Of a DNA stretch of 38,700 nt, positions 8,986-17,930 are shown in pieces. The notes under the pieces were generated by a model, which saw nothing but the letters and a program-made list of their open reading frames with translations, was not told the origin of the DNA and made no database searches. Source of the DNA: an uncultured Granulosicoccaceae bacterium. Lineage in GTDB: Bacteria; Pseudomonadota; Gammaproteobacteria; Granulosicoccales; Granulosicoccaceae. Position 1 is the stretch's first letter. The number at the start of each line of letters is the position of its first letter. Where the stretch lies: the NCBI GenBank assembly GCA_938003855.1, contig CALKXD010000071.1, forward strand, positions 1 through 38,700. The letters are read 5' to 3'. Made by a program: the position numbers and the translations under genes.

Positions 8986-10041
8986 CTATTTCAGATAACC
9001 ACGATCACCCCAGACCGCATACTTCTCACGGAACTCCTGAAGGCTTGCCCAGATTTTCTGAGCATCAGGGTTGGATGCTGTTTCTTCAGCAACTACTTCG
9101 TCCCAGGCACCTCGAAGTTGATCGAGGATTTCATCGGGCCAGGTCATGTTCTTAACGCCATCGGCTTCGTTGTCGAGCATAGCCTGGAACTGTGAGGCTT
9201 CACCGTCAGCGACTTCCTGGGCGATGTTTGCATCACAAGCGGTTTCCAGCATGGCCTGGTACTCATCAGGCAGCTCGTTCCACTTGTCCATGTTGATCAG
9301 CAGTTCGTTAGACGTTGACTGCTGGTGCCAGCCTGGGAAGTAGTTGTACTTAGCGATCTGATAGAAACCGTAGGAGCGATCAATAGAAGGCATGGAAAAT
9401 TCAGTCGCATCGATGGTGCCCAGCTCGAGTGCAGGATAGATATCACCACCTGCCAGCTGTTGGGTAGATACGCCAAACTTCTGCATTACCTTGGCACCCA
9501 TGCCAAAGAAGCGCATTTTCAGGCCTTTGAGTTGATCGAGAGATTCAATAGGCTCACGGAACCAGCCTGAAGTCTCTGGTGCGATAAAGCCACACAGCAG
9601 GAACTTGATGTTGTCGCGGGCATAGATTTCGGAGACGAGTTCGTTACCACCGCCATACTTGTACCAAGCGAGGAATTCACCAACACCGGGACCGAAAGGG
9701 AAGGCTGAGGCAAATGCCAATGCAGAGTTTTTGCCCTGGTTTGCACCTGAGGTACCAAACGCTGCCTCGAAACCACCCTGGCTGATCGGATCGTAGTAGG
9801 CATAACCCCCGGCAAGTGCGCCTGGCTCGAATACTTTGATGTCGAAATCACCACCAGACATGCGATTCACTGCTTCAGCGATTCGTGGTCCCGGCGGGCC
9901 TATGACCGCAACGTTGGTGGCATAAGCCATGTGCAGTTTCCAACGGACTTTCTTTGCAGCGTGTGCCGGTGAGGCAATTGCTGCTGCCAGTGCCGCAGTA
10001 CCGGCCAGTAGACAGGCACGCTTGAATAGATCTTTCTTCAT
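8986..10041 (-). CDS. dctP: TRAP transporter substrate-binding protein (DctP/TakP type)
   Basis: The 351-residue periplasmic protein has a Sec signal peptide (residues 1-28, ending SPAHA) and the TRAP binding-protein fold. ESLDQLKGLKMRFFG and ALELGTIDATEFSMP are typical of the TakP/FcbT1 branch, whose members bind 2-oxoacids or related carboxylates, sometimes with a metal. The start at ATG 10041 is fixed by a GGAGG site seven bases upstream; the longer frame from 10110 would bury the signal peptide. It is first in the operon, as expected for the subunit needed in excess. The ligand is unknown; a phosphonate-derived organic acid is possible given the neighbours, but this is inference. Confidence 0.92.
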   Translation of the reverse strand: MKKDLFKRACLLAGTAALAAAIASPAHAAKKVRWKLHMAYATNVAVIGPPGPRIAEAVNRMSGGDFDIKVFEPGALAGGYAYYDPISQGGFEAAFGTSGANQGKNSALAFASAFPFGPGVGEFLAWYKYGGGNELVSEIYARDNIKFLLCGFIAPETSGWFREPIESLDQLKGLKMRFFGMGAKVMQKFGVSTQQLAGGDIYPALELGTIDATEFSMPSIDRSYGFYQIAKYNYFPGWHQQSTSNELLINMDKWNELPDEYQAMLETACDANIAQEVADGEASQFQAMLDNEADGVKNMTWPDEILDQLRGAWDEVVAEETASNPDAQKIWASLQEFREKYAVWGDRGYLK

Positions 10042-10109
10042 AATTCCTCCAGTGTTTAGAATCCTCGACGTCGACGCCTGTTGCATGGACGAAACCCGGA
10101 CCGGTATCA

Positions 10110-10138
10110 ATAATGATAATTGAGGTATCAGAAGTCAA
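10110..10138 (-). promoter_or_regulatory. Candidate sigma-70 promoter of the TRAP operon
   Basis: On the minus strand, TTGACT (10138-10133) and CATTAT (10115-10110) are separated by 17 bp and lie about 70 bp upstream of the dctP start. A small inverted repeat, TCAAT and ATTGA (10107-10123), overlaps the -10 and could be an operator. Confidence 0.5.
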
Positions 10139-10486
10139 ATAATAAATAGCCAAAGTTATTTCGCCACTTCACTTGCGGACTGCCTGAAGGCAATCCGGTC
10201 CATGGTTCTAAACGGTGGGAAACGGGGTAATGGGCTGCTTTAGTGGAAGATTTAGTGAGTCGCGCTGAGCCTTCTTGCGACGCCCTGTTTTTTAAGTGTC
10301 GAGCTGAGCAACGCCGTAAAGATCAGATAGGCTAATGTCGTGGAGCACATCAGCTGATGATGTTGGTCGTTCGCGCGCGGGTCTGGCGCAGGGCGATGGC
10401 TGGCTTGCTGACAACAGTCGCCAGGTCACAGAATGTGCCGATGACGTGGTCAGCGGGACAACCTGACCGAGAGGCTCCTGCGATTA
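10139..10486. other. Intergenic region, nothing further seen
   Basis: This stretch lies between the TRAP promoter and the stop codon of the sulfotransferase-like gene. I found no credible gene, strong hairpin or repeat. A 67-codon open frame at 10357-10560 overlaps the real gene end and has no support. Confidence 0.5.
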
Positions 10487-11242
10487 CTACACCGCGTGCC
10501 TGCGCAGTTTTTCGTAGTAGGGCCAGTGATGAGCAAGGTAGTCGGTCAGGTGCGGGGTAGTTGCGGCCGCCGCGTAAAAGCGCTCACGCTGTTGATCTGT
10601 TTCACCGGGAGTTAACGGCTGGATTGATGTTGATGCCATCACGTCGCGGTGCCAGCCACTGACCTGCTGCCAGTCCTCGGGGGATGAATTGCGCCACTCG
10701 AAAGCATGTTCGCGGTGGTCCAGACCAACAGCATCCCAGAGCTTACGCACTGTTGCTGTGGGTTGGTTTCTTATCGATTCTGCCCTGATAATGGTCGGTT
10801 TTCTGCCGGACTGGACCAGCGCGCAATAGTGGTTCCACTGTGCCTGCAGGCCTATTTCCTCGAGTGATACATCGGGGTCGAGCTTGTGGTACGACAGTAT
10901 GGACGCAAACGGATTGCGGATTAAAAAACAGTGTGTGATCTGATCGCAGAACAATTTGTCGTCGAGAAGACGCGGCACTACGTAGTAGCTCATATCCTTA
11001 AGGAACACCGGTCCGCTGCGGGCATGGTGCAGGATCATGTCGCGAACGTCTTCGTAGGTTGTCGGGTGATCTGGTTTGCTGTCAAAGTGCGGCATCCTGC
11101 GGACCGCTCGATTAATATAGTAGTCGTACATGAATGGTTCATGCAGGCAGTGCAGATCGCCGCGTTCGCGCATGATTCGCTCGAGTGCGGTCGACATTGA
11201 GCGCGGGTGCGCCCATAGCGCGATGATTTTATGGTTGGCCAT
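10487..11242 (-). CDS. Sulfotransferase-family P-loop protein
   Basis: The 251-residue protein has the two PAPS-binding elements of sulfotransferases: a P-loop-like HPRSMST at residues 12-18 (5'-phosphosulfate site) and IRNPFASILSYHKL with Arg109 and Ser117 (3'-phosphate site). The AHPRSMSTALER variant belongs to a bacterial subgroup of unknown acceptor. It is the third gene of a minus-strand set after the FAD oxidoreductase and the SDR, starting 51 bp after the SDR stop. I place the start at ATG 11242; GTG 11251 is possible. No sulfate-activation genes are nearby, so the acceptor and even true sulfotransfer are open. Confidence 0.75.
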   Translation of the reverse strand: MANHKIIALWAHPRSMSTALERIMRERGDLHCLHEPFMYDYYINRAVRRMPHFDSKPDHPTTYEDVRDMILHHARSGPVFLKDMSYYVVPRLLDDKLFCDQITHCFLIRNPFASILSYHKLDPDVSLEEIGLQAQWNHYCALVQSGRKPTIIRAESIRNQPTATVRKLWDAVGLDHREHAFEWRNSSPEDWQQVSGWHRDVMASTSIQPLTPGETDQQRERFYAAAATTPHLTDYLAHHWPYYEKLRRHAV

Positions 11243-11293
11243 TGTCGACACAATATCGGGGTACGTTGCAGCAAGCCAGATTGCCGGTCGGCC

Positions 11294-12040
11294 TCACCAG
11301 TGGGCTGCAGCATTAATCTGGATGTCTTCCATGGTAATTCCAGCGGCCGCATCACTACAAAGGAAGCTGACTAACGCGCCTATTTCCTGTGGTTGCACCA
11401 GCCGGTTCTGCGGGTTTGACTGCGCGATTCCGTCGAGCACCTCGGCCACCGGTCGACCGGATTGAGCGGCAATTTCACGAGCGCTGTCATGCAGCATTTC
11501 AGTCGCCACCCAGGTCGGGCTGATGGTGACGCACGTAACACCAAAAGGGGCTCCTTCAACGGCTGTCGCCCGGCTGAGTCCCAGCAGTCCGGATTTTGAA
11601 GCACTGTAGGCAGCGCTGTCAGCCACGGCGGTGTTTGCCGCTGTGGAGGCGATGTTGATGATTCGTCCCCATTTGCGTTGCTTCATCGATGGCATCAGTG
11701 CGCGGGTGGTGCGAAACGCACCGGACAGATTGGTGTCTATGACATTCAGCCAGTCTTCTTCGGTGTGCTCTGATACCAGCTGGTGAACACAGACACCGGC
11801 ACAGTTGACCAGAATATCTGCCGGCCCCGCCAGCTGCCGTGCGGACCGCGCAAACTCATTGACAGAGGCCATTGAACGCACGTCCAGCGGCAGACAGTCG
11901 TGTCCAGCGGACTGCTTGTTGTCAGCCTGACGTGAGCCCGCCACAACGCGCACGCCTGATTCCTGCAATGAACGGCAAATGGCCAGGCCAATGCCACGTG
12001 ATCCGCCGGTGACGACGGCGACCCGATCTGTGTCTGTCAT
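11294..12040 (-). CDS. Short-chain dehydrogenase/reductase
   Basis: The 248-residue protein is a classical SDR. The cofactor motif TGGSRGIG is at residues 11-18, NCAG at 79-82, and the catalytic Ser132, Tyr145 and Lys149 are in IASTAANTAVADSAAYSASK. The first strand is followed by GSRQ, and an Arg at this position often favours NADP(H). The start at ATG 12040 puts the Rossmann motif at the usual distance; the longer frame from 12124 adds an atypical leader. The gene follows the FAD oxidoreductase by 124 bp and precedes the sulfotransferase-like gene. It may reduce or oxidise a carbonyl or alcohol produced in phosphonate breakdown, but the substrate is not readable. Confidence 0.88.
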   Translation of the reverse strand: MTDTDRVAVVTGGSRGIGLAICRSLQESGVRVVAGSRQADNKQSAGHDCLPLDVRSMASVNEFARSARQLAGPADILVNCAGVCVHQLVSEHTEEDWLNVIDTNLSGAFRTTRALMPSMKQRKWGRIINIASTAANTAVADSAAYSASKSGLLGLSRATAVEGAPFGVTCVTISPTWVATEMLHDSAREIAAQSGRPVAEVLDGIAQSNPQNRLVQPQEIGALVSFLCSDAAAGITMEDIQINAAAHW

Positions 12041-12164
12041 TGTACGGCCCTTGAACGGTTGTGTAAGGCAGAGTGCGGCAATGCCCGATGCCACTGTCGG
12101 TTTGTTACTGCCGGTCCTGTACACCGGTGCTAATCGGGGGTAACTGTAAACCGGGTAGCGGTCA

Positions 12165-13283
12165 CTAGCGGATTAACTCACGGATAGTATCTTCTGCAAC
12201 CGCCAGTCCGTGAGTCATGCCTTGTCCATTGGTGACGGTAACAGCGGTGACGCGGTCGGCGGGTGATAACCGCAGCAAAGCGCTGTCAGGCAGAGAGGCG
12301 TAGTGTCCAAGCCAGCGCTGCTGAATCTGCAGATCGGGCAGCGCTATCATTTCGTTGAGTTCGTGCAGGATTAATGTGTCAATGTCGTCCATGCGGCTTT
12401 CTGCAGAGTGTTGCTGGTAGCGATGTGAATCGCCAATGGTAATACTGCCATCGGCTTCCTGAGCGGCGACCACATGAATGCCGTGGTCGAGTTGCGACCG
12501 GTAATGCCGTTGCTGGTAGTCGATCAGGTTGGCCAGACTGGCGCAGTCGGCAAAAGCGTTGTAGCGGGTCAGACTAAGCCCGCCGAGAATAAAGGGTCCA
12601 ATGGTGCATTTTTGCGGTTGCGTGCGCAGCATCTGCAGCACACACTGAGTGACGCCACTGCGTTTGAAGGCGTCTGGAAAAAGCGTCGAGAATTCACTAC
12701 CGCCGCAGACAACGGCCTGGTCGCAGCGAAAACCGCCAGTGCGTGTTTCTATTTCCGGTGGTGCGATGGCGGTGACTTCGGTGTCAAAATGAAAAGTGAC
12801 CCCGTACTCGCGCTGCAACCACAGCGCCAGTTTGTCTGCGGCGGCACGCTGATCAACCTTCCAGGCGTCGGCATTCCACAAGGCGGCCAGGATCGACCCG
12901 GTGTTCAGGCCATCGCTGTAGTTGGCCAATTGAGCGGGTTTGATGATGCGGTTGCCGGGAGCCGATAAGCGGGCGGCATACTCTTCAATGACGTCAAGTT
13001 CTTCTGCAACGCGCGCCAGAAACAGGCAGCCTGATTGTTTCAGGCCGATGTCTGCCTGTGCTGCAATAGTTTTCCAGTGATCGAGGGTTCGAAGAGCGCT
13101 GGCGGATTCTTCGCCATCGGCCTGTGCCGCAATGGCCAGCATGCCGAAATTGCGAGTGCTTGCCCCATTGGCACGTCCGGAACGTTCAAACACTGCTACT
13201 GACAGCCCGGCGCGTGCGGCGTGGTAGGCATGTGCCAACCCTAGAATACCTGCCCCGACAACCGCTAGATTGACTTGCGTCAT
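12165..13283 (-). CDS. FAD-dependent amine oxidoreductase, phosphonate-associated (TIGR03364/PbfC-PbfD type)
   Basis: The 372-residue protein is a DAO-type flavoenzyme with the dinucleotide motif GAGILGL (from Gly10), followed by FERSGRANGASTRNFGM. This GAS-x-RNFGM pattern is characteristic, as I know it, of the clade found beside phosphonate genes (TIGR03364). Members of this clade have been reported to deaminate AEP or N-methyl-AEP oxidatively to phosphonoacetaldehyde. That would feed PhnY and PhnA encoded at 19-21.8 kb. The gene is divergent from the AEP-type ABC transporter across 332 bp, so the two units may share control. The substrate preference among AEP, N-methyl-AEP and others is inference. 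Confidence 0.8.
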   Translation of the reverse strand: MTQVNLAVVGAGILGLAHAYHAARAGLSVAVFERSGRANGASTRNFGMLAIAAQADGEESASALRTLDHWKTIAAQADIGLKQSGCLFLARVAEELDVIEEYAARLSAPGNRIIKPAQLANYSDGLNTGSILAALWNADAWKVDQRAAADKLALWLQREYGVTFHFDTEVTAIAPPEIETRTGGFRCDQAVVCGGSEFSTLFPDAFKRSGVTQCVLQMLRTQPQKCTIGPFILGGLSLTRYNAFADCASLANLIDYQQRHYRSQLDHGIHVVAAQEADGSITIGDSHRYQQHSAESRMDDIDTLILHELNEMIALPDLQIQQRWLGHYASLPDSALLRLSPADRVTAVTVTNGQGMTHGLAVAEDTIRELIR

Positions 13284-13615
13284 TGTACCCCGGTCAGACC
13301 AGCCAACGCGTCAGCGTGGCGGTATTGCTGTTAGTGAGACAACGCCTGCGTGCTGTGTTTTCAGGGTTGCTGTTTTGACGTACCACCGCTGCGACTCCAC
13401 AGGCGACATAGCCTTGACCAGTGTGCCGGGTTGAACCCGTGGCGGTGTTGGTTTATGTATAGGATAAGCCGCTGGCTGCCGTGGATGTATTGTTTATTGT
13501 TATAAACTAGTAGGTATTATCGATTTGATTTCTTTTTGATAATCGTGAAACTAAAGGGGCTCGATAGCTGGGCGAACAAACATTGACGAACATTTTCAGT
13601 CGAGGAAAACCAATT
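13284..13615. promoter_or_regulatory. Divergent control region between FAD gene and ABC transporter
   Basis: This 332-bp region must hold promoters for both directions. Near the transporter side are two inverted repeats: GTTTAT and ATAAAC at 13492-13507 with a 4-bp spacer, and ATTATC and GATAAT at 13516-13543. A sequence at 13459-13470 (ATAGGATAAGCC) resembles one half of the LysR operator proposed at 18942-18964, but its other half is poor. I see no CTGTCAT-type Pho box. A GAGGAAAA ribosome site precedes ATG 13616. Confidence 0.45.
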
Positions 13616-14635
13616 ATGTTGCGAAAATTGTTATTGGCTCCGGTAGCGGTATCACTACTGGCGGCAACATCGCTTGCTGGTGCGGCTACTGAGCTCACTG
13701 TCTATACCGCTGTCGAAGCTGAAGATCTCAAGCGTTACGCTGAGACTTTCAACGAGGATCATCCCGATATAACCATCAACTGGGTGCGTGACTCCACCGG
13801 CATCGTGACCGCGAAACTGCTGGCAGAAAAAAACAACCCCCAGGCCGATGTTGTCTGGGGACTGGCAGCAACGTCGCTGCTGTTATTAAAAAGCGAGGGG
13901 ATGCTCGAAGCCTATGCACCGGCCGGTGTGGAGAAGCTTGACCCTAAATTTGTCGATAAATCCGATCCGCCAACCTGGACTGGAATGGATGCCTGGGTGG
14001 CATCGGTCTGCTACAACACTGTGGAGTCTGAAAAACTGGGTCTTAGCCCGCCTGCATCGTGGAAAGACCTGGCAGATCCCATGTACAAGGGTCATGTAAT
14101 TATGCCGAACCCGAATTCATCAGGTACCGGCTTTCTGGATGTGTCCAGCTGGCTGCAGATGTTTGGTGAAGAAGACGGCTGGAAATACATGGACGCCCTG
14201 CATGAGAACATCGCCCGCTATACACACTCGGGATCGAAGCCATGCAAGCTCGCCGCTGCTGGTGAGATACCCATTGGTGTCTCGTTTGCGTTTCGTGGTG
14301 CTAAGTCAAAGGCAGCGGGCGCGCCGCTTGACATCATCGTCCCCTCTGAAGGCGTGGGCTGGGATATGGAAGCTACCGCTATTGTTGCCGGTACCGCAAA
14401 CCTTGACGCTGCAAAGACACTGGTCGACTGGTCGATCACAGAAAAAGCCAACAAAATGTACAACGTTGGTTATGCCGTTGTCGGGATGCCCGGCATAGCG
14501 CAACCGGTCAAGTATTTCCCCGAAGGCCTGCTTGATGCCATGATCGACAACGATTTTGAATTCGCCGCCAATAACCGCAAGCGCATATTGGCCGAATGGC
14601 AGAGCCGGTACGACTCCAAGTCCGAAGCAAAATAG
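13616..14635 (+). CDS. aepX: 2-Aminoethylphosphonate-type ABC substrate-binding protein
   Basis: The 339-residue periplasmic binding protein has a signal peptide (about residues 1-23, ending SLAGA) and begins the mature part with TELTVYTAVEAEDLK. The segments WVRDSTGIVTAKLLAEKNNPQADVVWGLA and the iron-binding-protein-like fold match the PhnS2/AepX group of AEP binders (TIGR03261). ATG 13616 has a good ribosome site and sets the signal peptide correctly; the TTG at 13583 does not. It heads an operon with the ATPase and the fused permease. AEP is the likely ligand, and N-methylated analogues are possible given the neighbouring enzymes. Confidence 0.85.
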   Translation: MLRKLLLAPVAVSLLAATSLAGAATELTVYTAVEAEDLKRYAETFNEDHPDITINWVRDSTGIVTAKLLAEKNNPQADVVWGLAATSLLLLKSEGMLEAYAPAGVEKLDPKFVDKSDPPTWTGMDAWVASVCYNTVESEKLGLSPPASWKDLADPMYKGHVIMPNPNSSGTGFLDVSSWLQMFGEEDGWKYMDALHENIARYTHSGSKPCKLAAAGEIPIGVSFAFRGAKSKAAGAPLDIIVPSEGVGWDMEATAIVAGTANLDAAKTLVDWSITEKANKMYNVGYAVVGMPGIAQPVKYFPEGLLDAMIDNDFEFAANNRKRILAEWQSRYDSKSEAK

Positions 14636-14650
14636 CTGCACAGCACCAGC

Positions 14651-14711
14651 AGCGGATGTTCCATCCGCTCGCTACTACCGGCCCGGTTACTGTCGCGATC
14701 TGCGCGACAGT
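14651..14711 (+). other. Tandem hairpins between binding-protein and ATPase genes
   Basis: Two perfect stems lie in the 108-bp gap. AGCGGATG and CATCCGCT (14651-14669) form 8 bp with a 3-nt loop. ACTGTCGCG and CGCGACAGT (14689-14711) form 9 bp with a 5-nt loop. Such stems after a binding-protein gene commonly protect its mRNA or reduce read-through, so that the binding protein outnumbers the membrane complex. No T-run follows, so this is not a full terminator. Confidence 0.55.
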
Positions 14712-14743
14712 GGATCGTGTCTGTTTAACATCGGGCAGCAGTC

Positions 14744-15844
14744 ATGAGTAAATCTAAAAGCTATCTACAGATAGACAATCTCTGGAAGGCATTTGGCGAT
14801 TTTGTCGCCTTGCAAGACGTATCACTGGATGTTTTTGAGGGCGAGTTTGTCTGCTTTCTAGGACCGTCAGGGTGTGGCAAAACAACCTTGCTCAGGGCCA
14901 TCGCCGGGCTCGACCTGCAGAGCCGGGGCAGCGTTATTCAAGATGGCGTTGATGTGTCAGAGCTACCTCCGGCGCAACGCGATTTTGGTATTGTTTTTCA
15001 GTCCTACGCTCTGTTTCCCAATCTGACTATTCGAAAGAATATTGCCTTCGGGCTGGAAAATGCCGGACGTGACCGGGCCTCTATAAACAACCGTGTCGAA
15101 GAATTGCTGCAACTGGTGGGGCTGCCGGAGCAGGGCGATAAATATCCGGCACAGCTGTCCGGTGGTCAACAGCAGCGAATAGCGCTGGCACGTGCGATTG
15201 CCACCTCACCCGGGTTGTTGCTGCTCGACGAACCACTATCAGCGCTCGATGCCAAAGTGCGGGTGCGGCTTCGGCATGAGATAAAAGCGCTGCAACGTGA
15301 GCTCGGTGTTACCACTATCATGGTCACGCACGATCAGGAAGAAGCGCTGGCCATGGCCGACCGTATTGTGGTGATTAATGAGGGACGCATTGAGCAGGTC
15401 GGCACGCCTACAGAGATCTACCAGAATCCTCAAACGCTGTTTGTGGCGGATTTCATCGGTGAAATGAATCAGTTTGAGGCAACCATAGACGATCAGCGGC
15501 AATTGCAAATAGGCAGCAGCCGGTTTAGCTGCAGGTCACATGAATTTACCAGCGGCGCGCAGGTCATTGCGGCGATACGTCCCGACAACATCGTGCCGCA
15601 ACCGCTCGACTACAAAGCAGCGGGTGAAGTCAATTGTCACCGGGTGGTGCTAAAGGATATGGAGTTTCTTGGTTCATTCTGGCGCTGTCGCCTGCATAAC
15701 GAGAATTTTAAGGTAAATCATCTGATTGCTGATTTCTCGGCCAATGCGGTGCGCCGCCTCAATCTCCAGCCTGATCAATCGATGATGGTGCAGCTTCCCG
15801 AAGACACCATGATCATCTATGCCCGCGATGAAGCCCGCGTATGA
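14744..15844 (+). CDS. aepV: 2-Aminoethylphosphonate-type ABC transporter ATPase
   Basis: The 366-residue cytoplasmic ATPase shows Walker A GPSGCGKT (40-47), the Q-loop Gln86, signature LSGGQ (138-142), Walker B with DE at 162-163 and the switch His in MVTHDQEE. A C-terminal TOBE-like domain (about 240-360) follows, as in the PotA/FbpC/PhnT group. The start ATG 14744 gives the usual N-terminus before the first beta strand. Its stop overlaps the start of the permease gene by four bases (ATGA), which indicates translational coupling. It powers import of the ligand bound by the product of 13616-14635. Confidence 0.9.
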   Translation: MSKSKSYLQIDNLWKAFGDFVALQDVSLDVFEGEFVCFLGPSGCGKTTLLRAIAGLDLQSRGSVIQDGVDVSELPPAQRDFGIVFQSYALFPNLTIRKNIAFGLENAGRDRASINNRVEELLQLVGLPEQGDKYPAQLSGGQQQRIALARAIATSPGLLLLDEPLSALDAKVRVRLRHEIKALQRELGVTTIMVTHDQEEALAMADRIVVINEGRIEQVGTPTEIYQNPQTLFVADFIGEMNQFEATIDDQRQLQIGSSRFSCRSHEFTSGAQVIAAIRPDNIVPQPLDYKAAGEVNCHRVVLKDMEFLGSFWRCRLHNENFKVNHLIADFSANAVRRLNLQPDQSMMVQLPEDTMIIYARDEARV

Positions 15845-17862
15845 ACCCTGCGGCTAAGGGTAAGCTCTCACTGCCGGCCGGCCGCGATATCAAAGCGGTC
15901 GTCAGCCGTGACGATCACATGATGCGTTGGTGGATGGCGCTGATCGGGGTGTATTTGATCGTCACGTTGGCAATGCCGCTATATGCCATGCTGTCGAAGT
16001 CAGTATCAACGTATCGCTTTGACCTGCAGCAATTTGAGTTTCAGGTAAGTGATGAGGCTGGCGACTTTACCTCCCCGCCGGTGCTGGCCAGCAGCCTCAA
16101 CCAGACGTTGGGCGCAGTCAGTGCTCAAGCACTCAATACCAGCGCCGATGGCAGGCTTGCCGCTACCGAATTCTTCCCTGACTTCAGTTTCCGCAGTCCG
16201 GTAAATTACCGTATTCGGGGGACCTCGGAGCAGGCTGCGTATCTGGTTGGTTCGTCGTTAACCACCGGTACCGAATGGACGGAAATCGACTCCAATACTT
16301 TCCGGCGGGTGCAACTGCGACCGGTTGCCAGTACCGGTCTGGGTAATTTCAGCACCTACTTCTCGACGCCGGCATTGATGGGCTCGATCCGCAACTCGCT
16401 GTATATTGCGGTTATCAGCACGCTGATTACCGTGACACTGGCGTTTGGCTTTGCCTACGCGCTCAGTCGCAGTTGCGTTCGATATAAATCGACGTTCCGC
16501 TTAATTGCAATGATCCCGATTCTGGTGCCATCACTGTTGCCGGGTATTGCACTTATTTACCTGTTTGGCAATCAGGGTATGCTTAAAGAGCTTATGTTCG
16601 GTGGCACCATTTATGGCCCGACCGGTATTGTTCTGGGCTCGGTGTTTTTTACTTTTCCACATGCGTTTTTGATTATCTCAACGGCATTGAGTATTTCCGA
16701 TGCCCGTTACTATGAAGCCGCTGTATCACTGCGGTCATCGCCTTGGCGAACATTCCGGGTGGTGACGTTACCCGGCGCGCGATATGGCATTATCTCTGCG
16801 GCTTTTGTGGTGTTCAATCTGGTTATTACTGACTTCGGACTGCCCAAAGTGATCGGCGGTCAGTTTAACGTACTGGCGGTGGATATCTACAAACAGGTGA
16901 TCGGACAGCAGAACTTTGAGATGGGAGCGGTGGTGTCGGTCGTGCTGATCATCCCGGCTATCCTGGCTTTCACTATCGACCGCATTGTGCAGCGCAAGCA
17001 GGTAGCCTTATTGTCGGCCCGCGCCGTGCCGTACCAGCCGTCACCGGATAAAAAAGCCGACTCGATCTGGCTGGTGTATTGTGCAATGGTCAGCGTGTTT
17101 ATTGTGGGTCTGATAGCTGTTTGCCAGTATGCGGCGCTGGTGAAGTTCTGGCCTTACAACTTAACCTTAAGCCTGAATAACTATCAGTTCGATCAAATGG
17201 ACGGTGGTGGCTGGGCCAGTTACTTCAACTCGATTAAGCTTGGCCTGCTCACCGCCGTCGTGGGTACTTGCATCGTTTTTTTCGGCGCCTATCTGGTGGA
17301 AAAATCCAACGGTTTTAACACCGGGCGAGGTTTGTTCCAGATGGTAGCGATGTTACCAATGGCGATACCCGGCATGGTGCTCGGGCTTGCCTATATTTTC
17401 TTTTTCAATAGTCCGGCCAACCCGTTGAACGTGATTTACGGCACCATGACCATCCTGGTGGTGTGTACCGTTACGCACTTTTACACGGTGTCTCACCTGA
17501 CGGCAGTGACCGCACTTAAGCAGATGGACCGCGAGTTTGAAGCGGTGGCCGCATCGTTGAAGCAATCGGCACTGAAAGTATTTACCCGCGTGACGATTCC
17601 CGTCTGTCTGCCGGCGATACTGGATATATCGATTTACCTCTTTGTGAATGCAATGACAACCGTCTCGGCGGTGGTGTTTCTGTATTCGCCGAAAACCACA
17701 CTGGCGTCTATTGCCGTACTGAACATGGACGATGCTGGTGATATCGCACCGGCGGCGGCGATGGGTATGATGATTTTCTACACCAATGCCGGCGCCCGTA
17801 TCCTGCATCTTTTTGCGTCGCGTAAAATTCTCAAACGCACCCAGGCATGGCGGCAACGCTGA
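15841..17862 (+). CDS. aepW: Fused two-domain ABC permease, AEP type, with periplasmic insertion
   Basis: The 673-residue protein joins two BPD permease domains (about 175-390 and 445-670), each with an EAA loop (about 291-311 and 565-588) that docks the ATPase. This is the PhnU2/AepW-type fused permease, so one polypeptide replaces the usual permease pair. After TM1 (about 30-52) there is an insertion of about 110 residues (58-170), rich in Ser, Thr and Phe, which should face the periplasm; family members I recall are nearer 560-580 residues. The gene overlaps the ATPase gene by four bases. Transport of AEP or a related aminophosphonate is inferred from the whole operon. Confidence 0.85.
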   Translation: MNPAAKGKLSLPAGRDIKAVVSRDDHMMRWWMALIGVYLIVTLAMPLYAMLSKSVSTYRFDLQQFEFQVSDEAGDFTSPPVLASSLNQTLGAVSAQALNTSADGRLAATEFFPDFSFRSPVNYRIRGTSEQAAYLVGSSLTTGTEWTEIDSNTFRRVQLRPVASTGLGNFSTYFSTPALMGSIRNSLYIAVISTLITVTLAFGFAYALSRSCVRYKSTFRLIAMIPILVPSLLPGIALIYLFGNQGMLKELMFGGTIYGPTGIVLGSVFFTFPHAFLIISTALSISDARYYEAAVSLRSSPWRTFRVVTLPGARYGIISAAFVVFNLVITDFGLPKVIGGQFNVLAVDIYKQVIGQQNFEMGAVVSVVLIIPAILAFTIDRIVQRKQVALLSARAVPYQPSPDKKADSIWLVYCAMVSVFIVGLIAVCQYAALVKFWPYNLTLSLNNYQFDQMDGGGWASYFNSIKLGLLTAVVGTCIVFFGAYLVEKSNGFNTGRGLFQMVAMLPMAIPGMVLGLAYIFFFNSPANPLNVIYGTMTILVVCTVTHFYTVSHLTAVTALKQMDREFEAVAASLKQSALKVFTRVTIPVCLPAILDISIYLFVNAMTTVSAVVFLYSPKTTLASIAVLNMDDAGDIAPAAAMGMMIFYTNAGARILHLFASRKILKRTQAWRQR

Positions 17863-17910
17863 ACCAGGCAGGGTGTCGTAAAAGCCGCTGCTGTCAGTGA
17901 CCTGGCAGGG

Positions 17911-17930
17911 ACGAAGCTTCGCTTTGTTTG
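17911..17930 (+). terminator. Possible weak terminator after the ABC operon
   Basis: ACGAAGC (17911-17917) and GCTTTGT (17921-17927) form a 7-bp stem with one G-T pair and a 3-nt loop, followed by a short T-rich stretch. It lies about 50 bp after the permease stop. The T-tract is short, so confidence is low. Confidence 0.3.

Noticed and set aside
12031-12042. Pho-box-like CTGTCAT near the SDR start
   Set aside because: Single half-site that overlaps the start codon on the other strand; no second repeat at 11-bp spacing.
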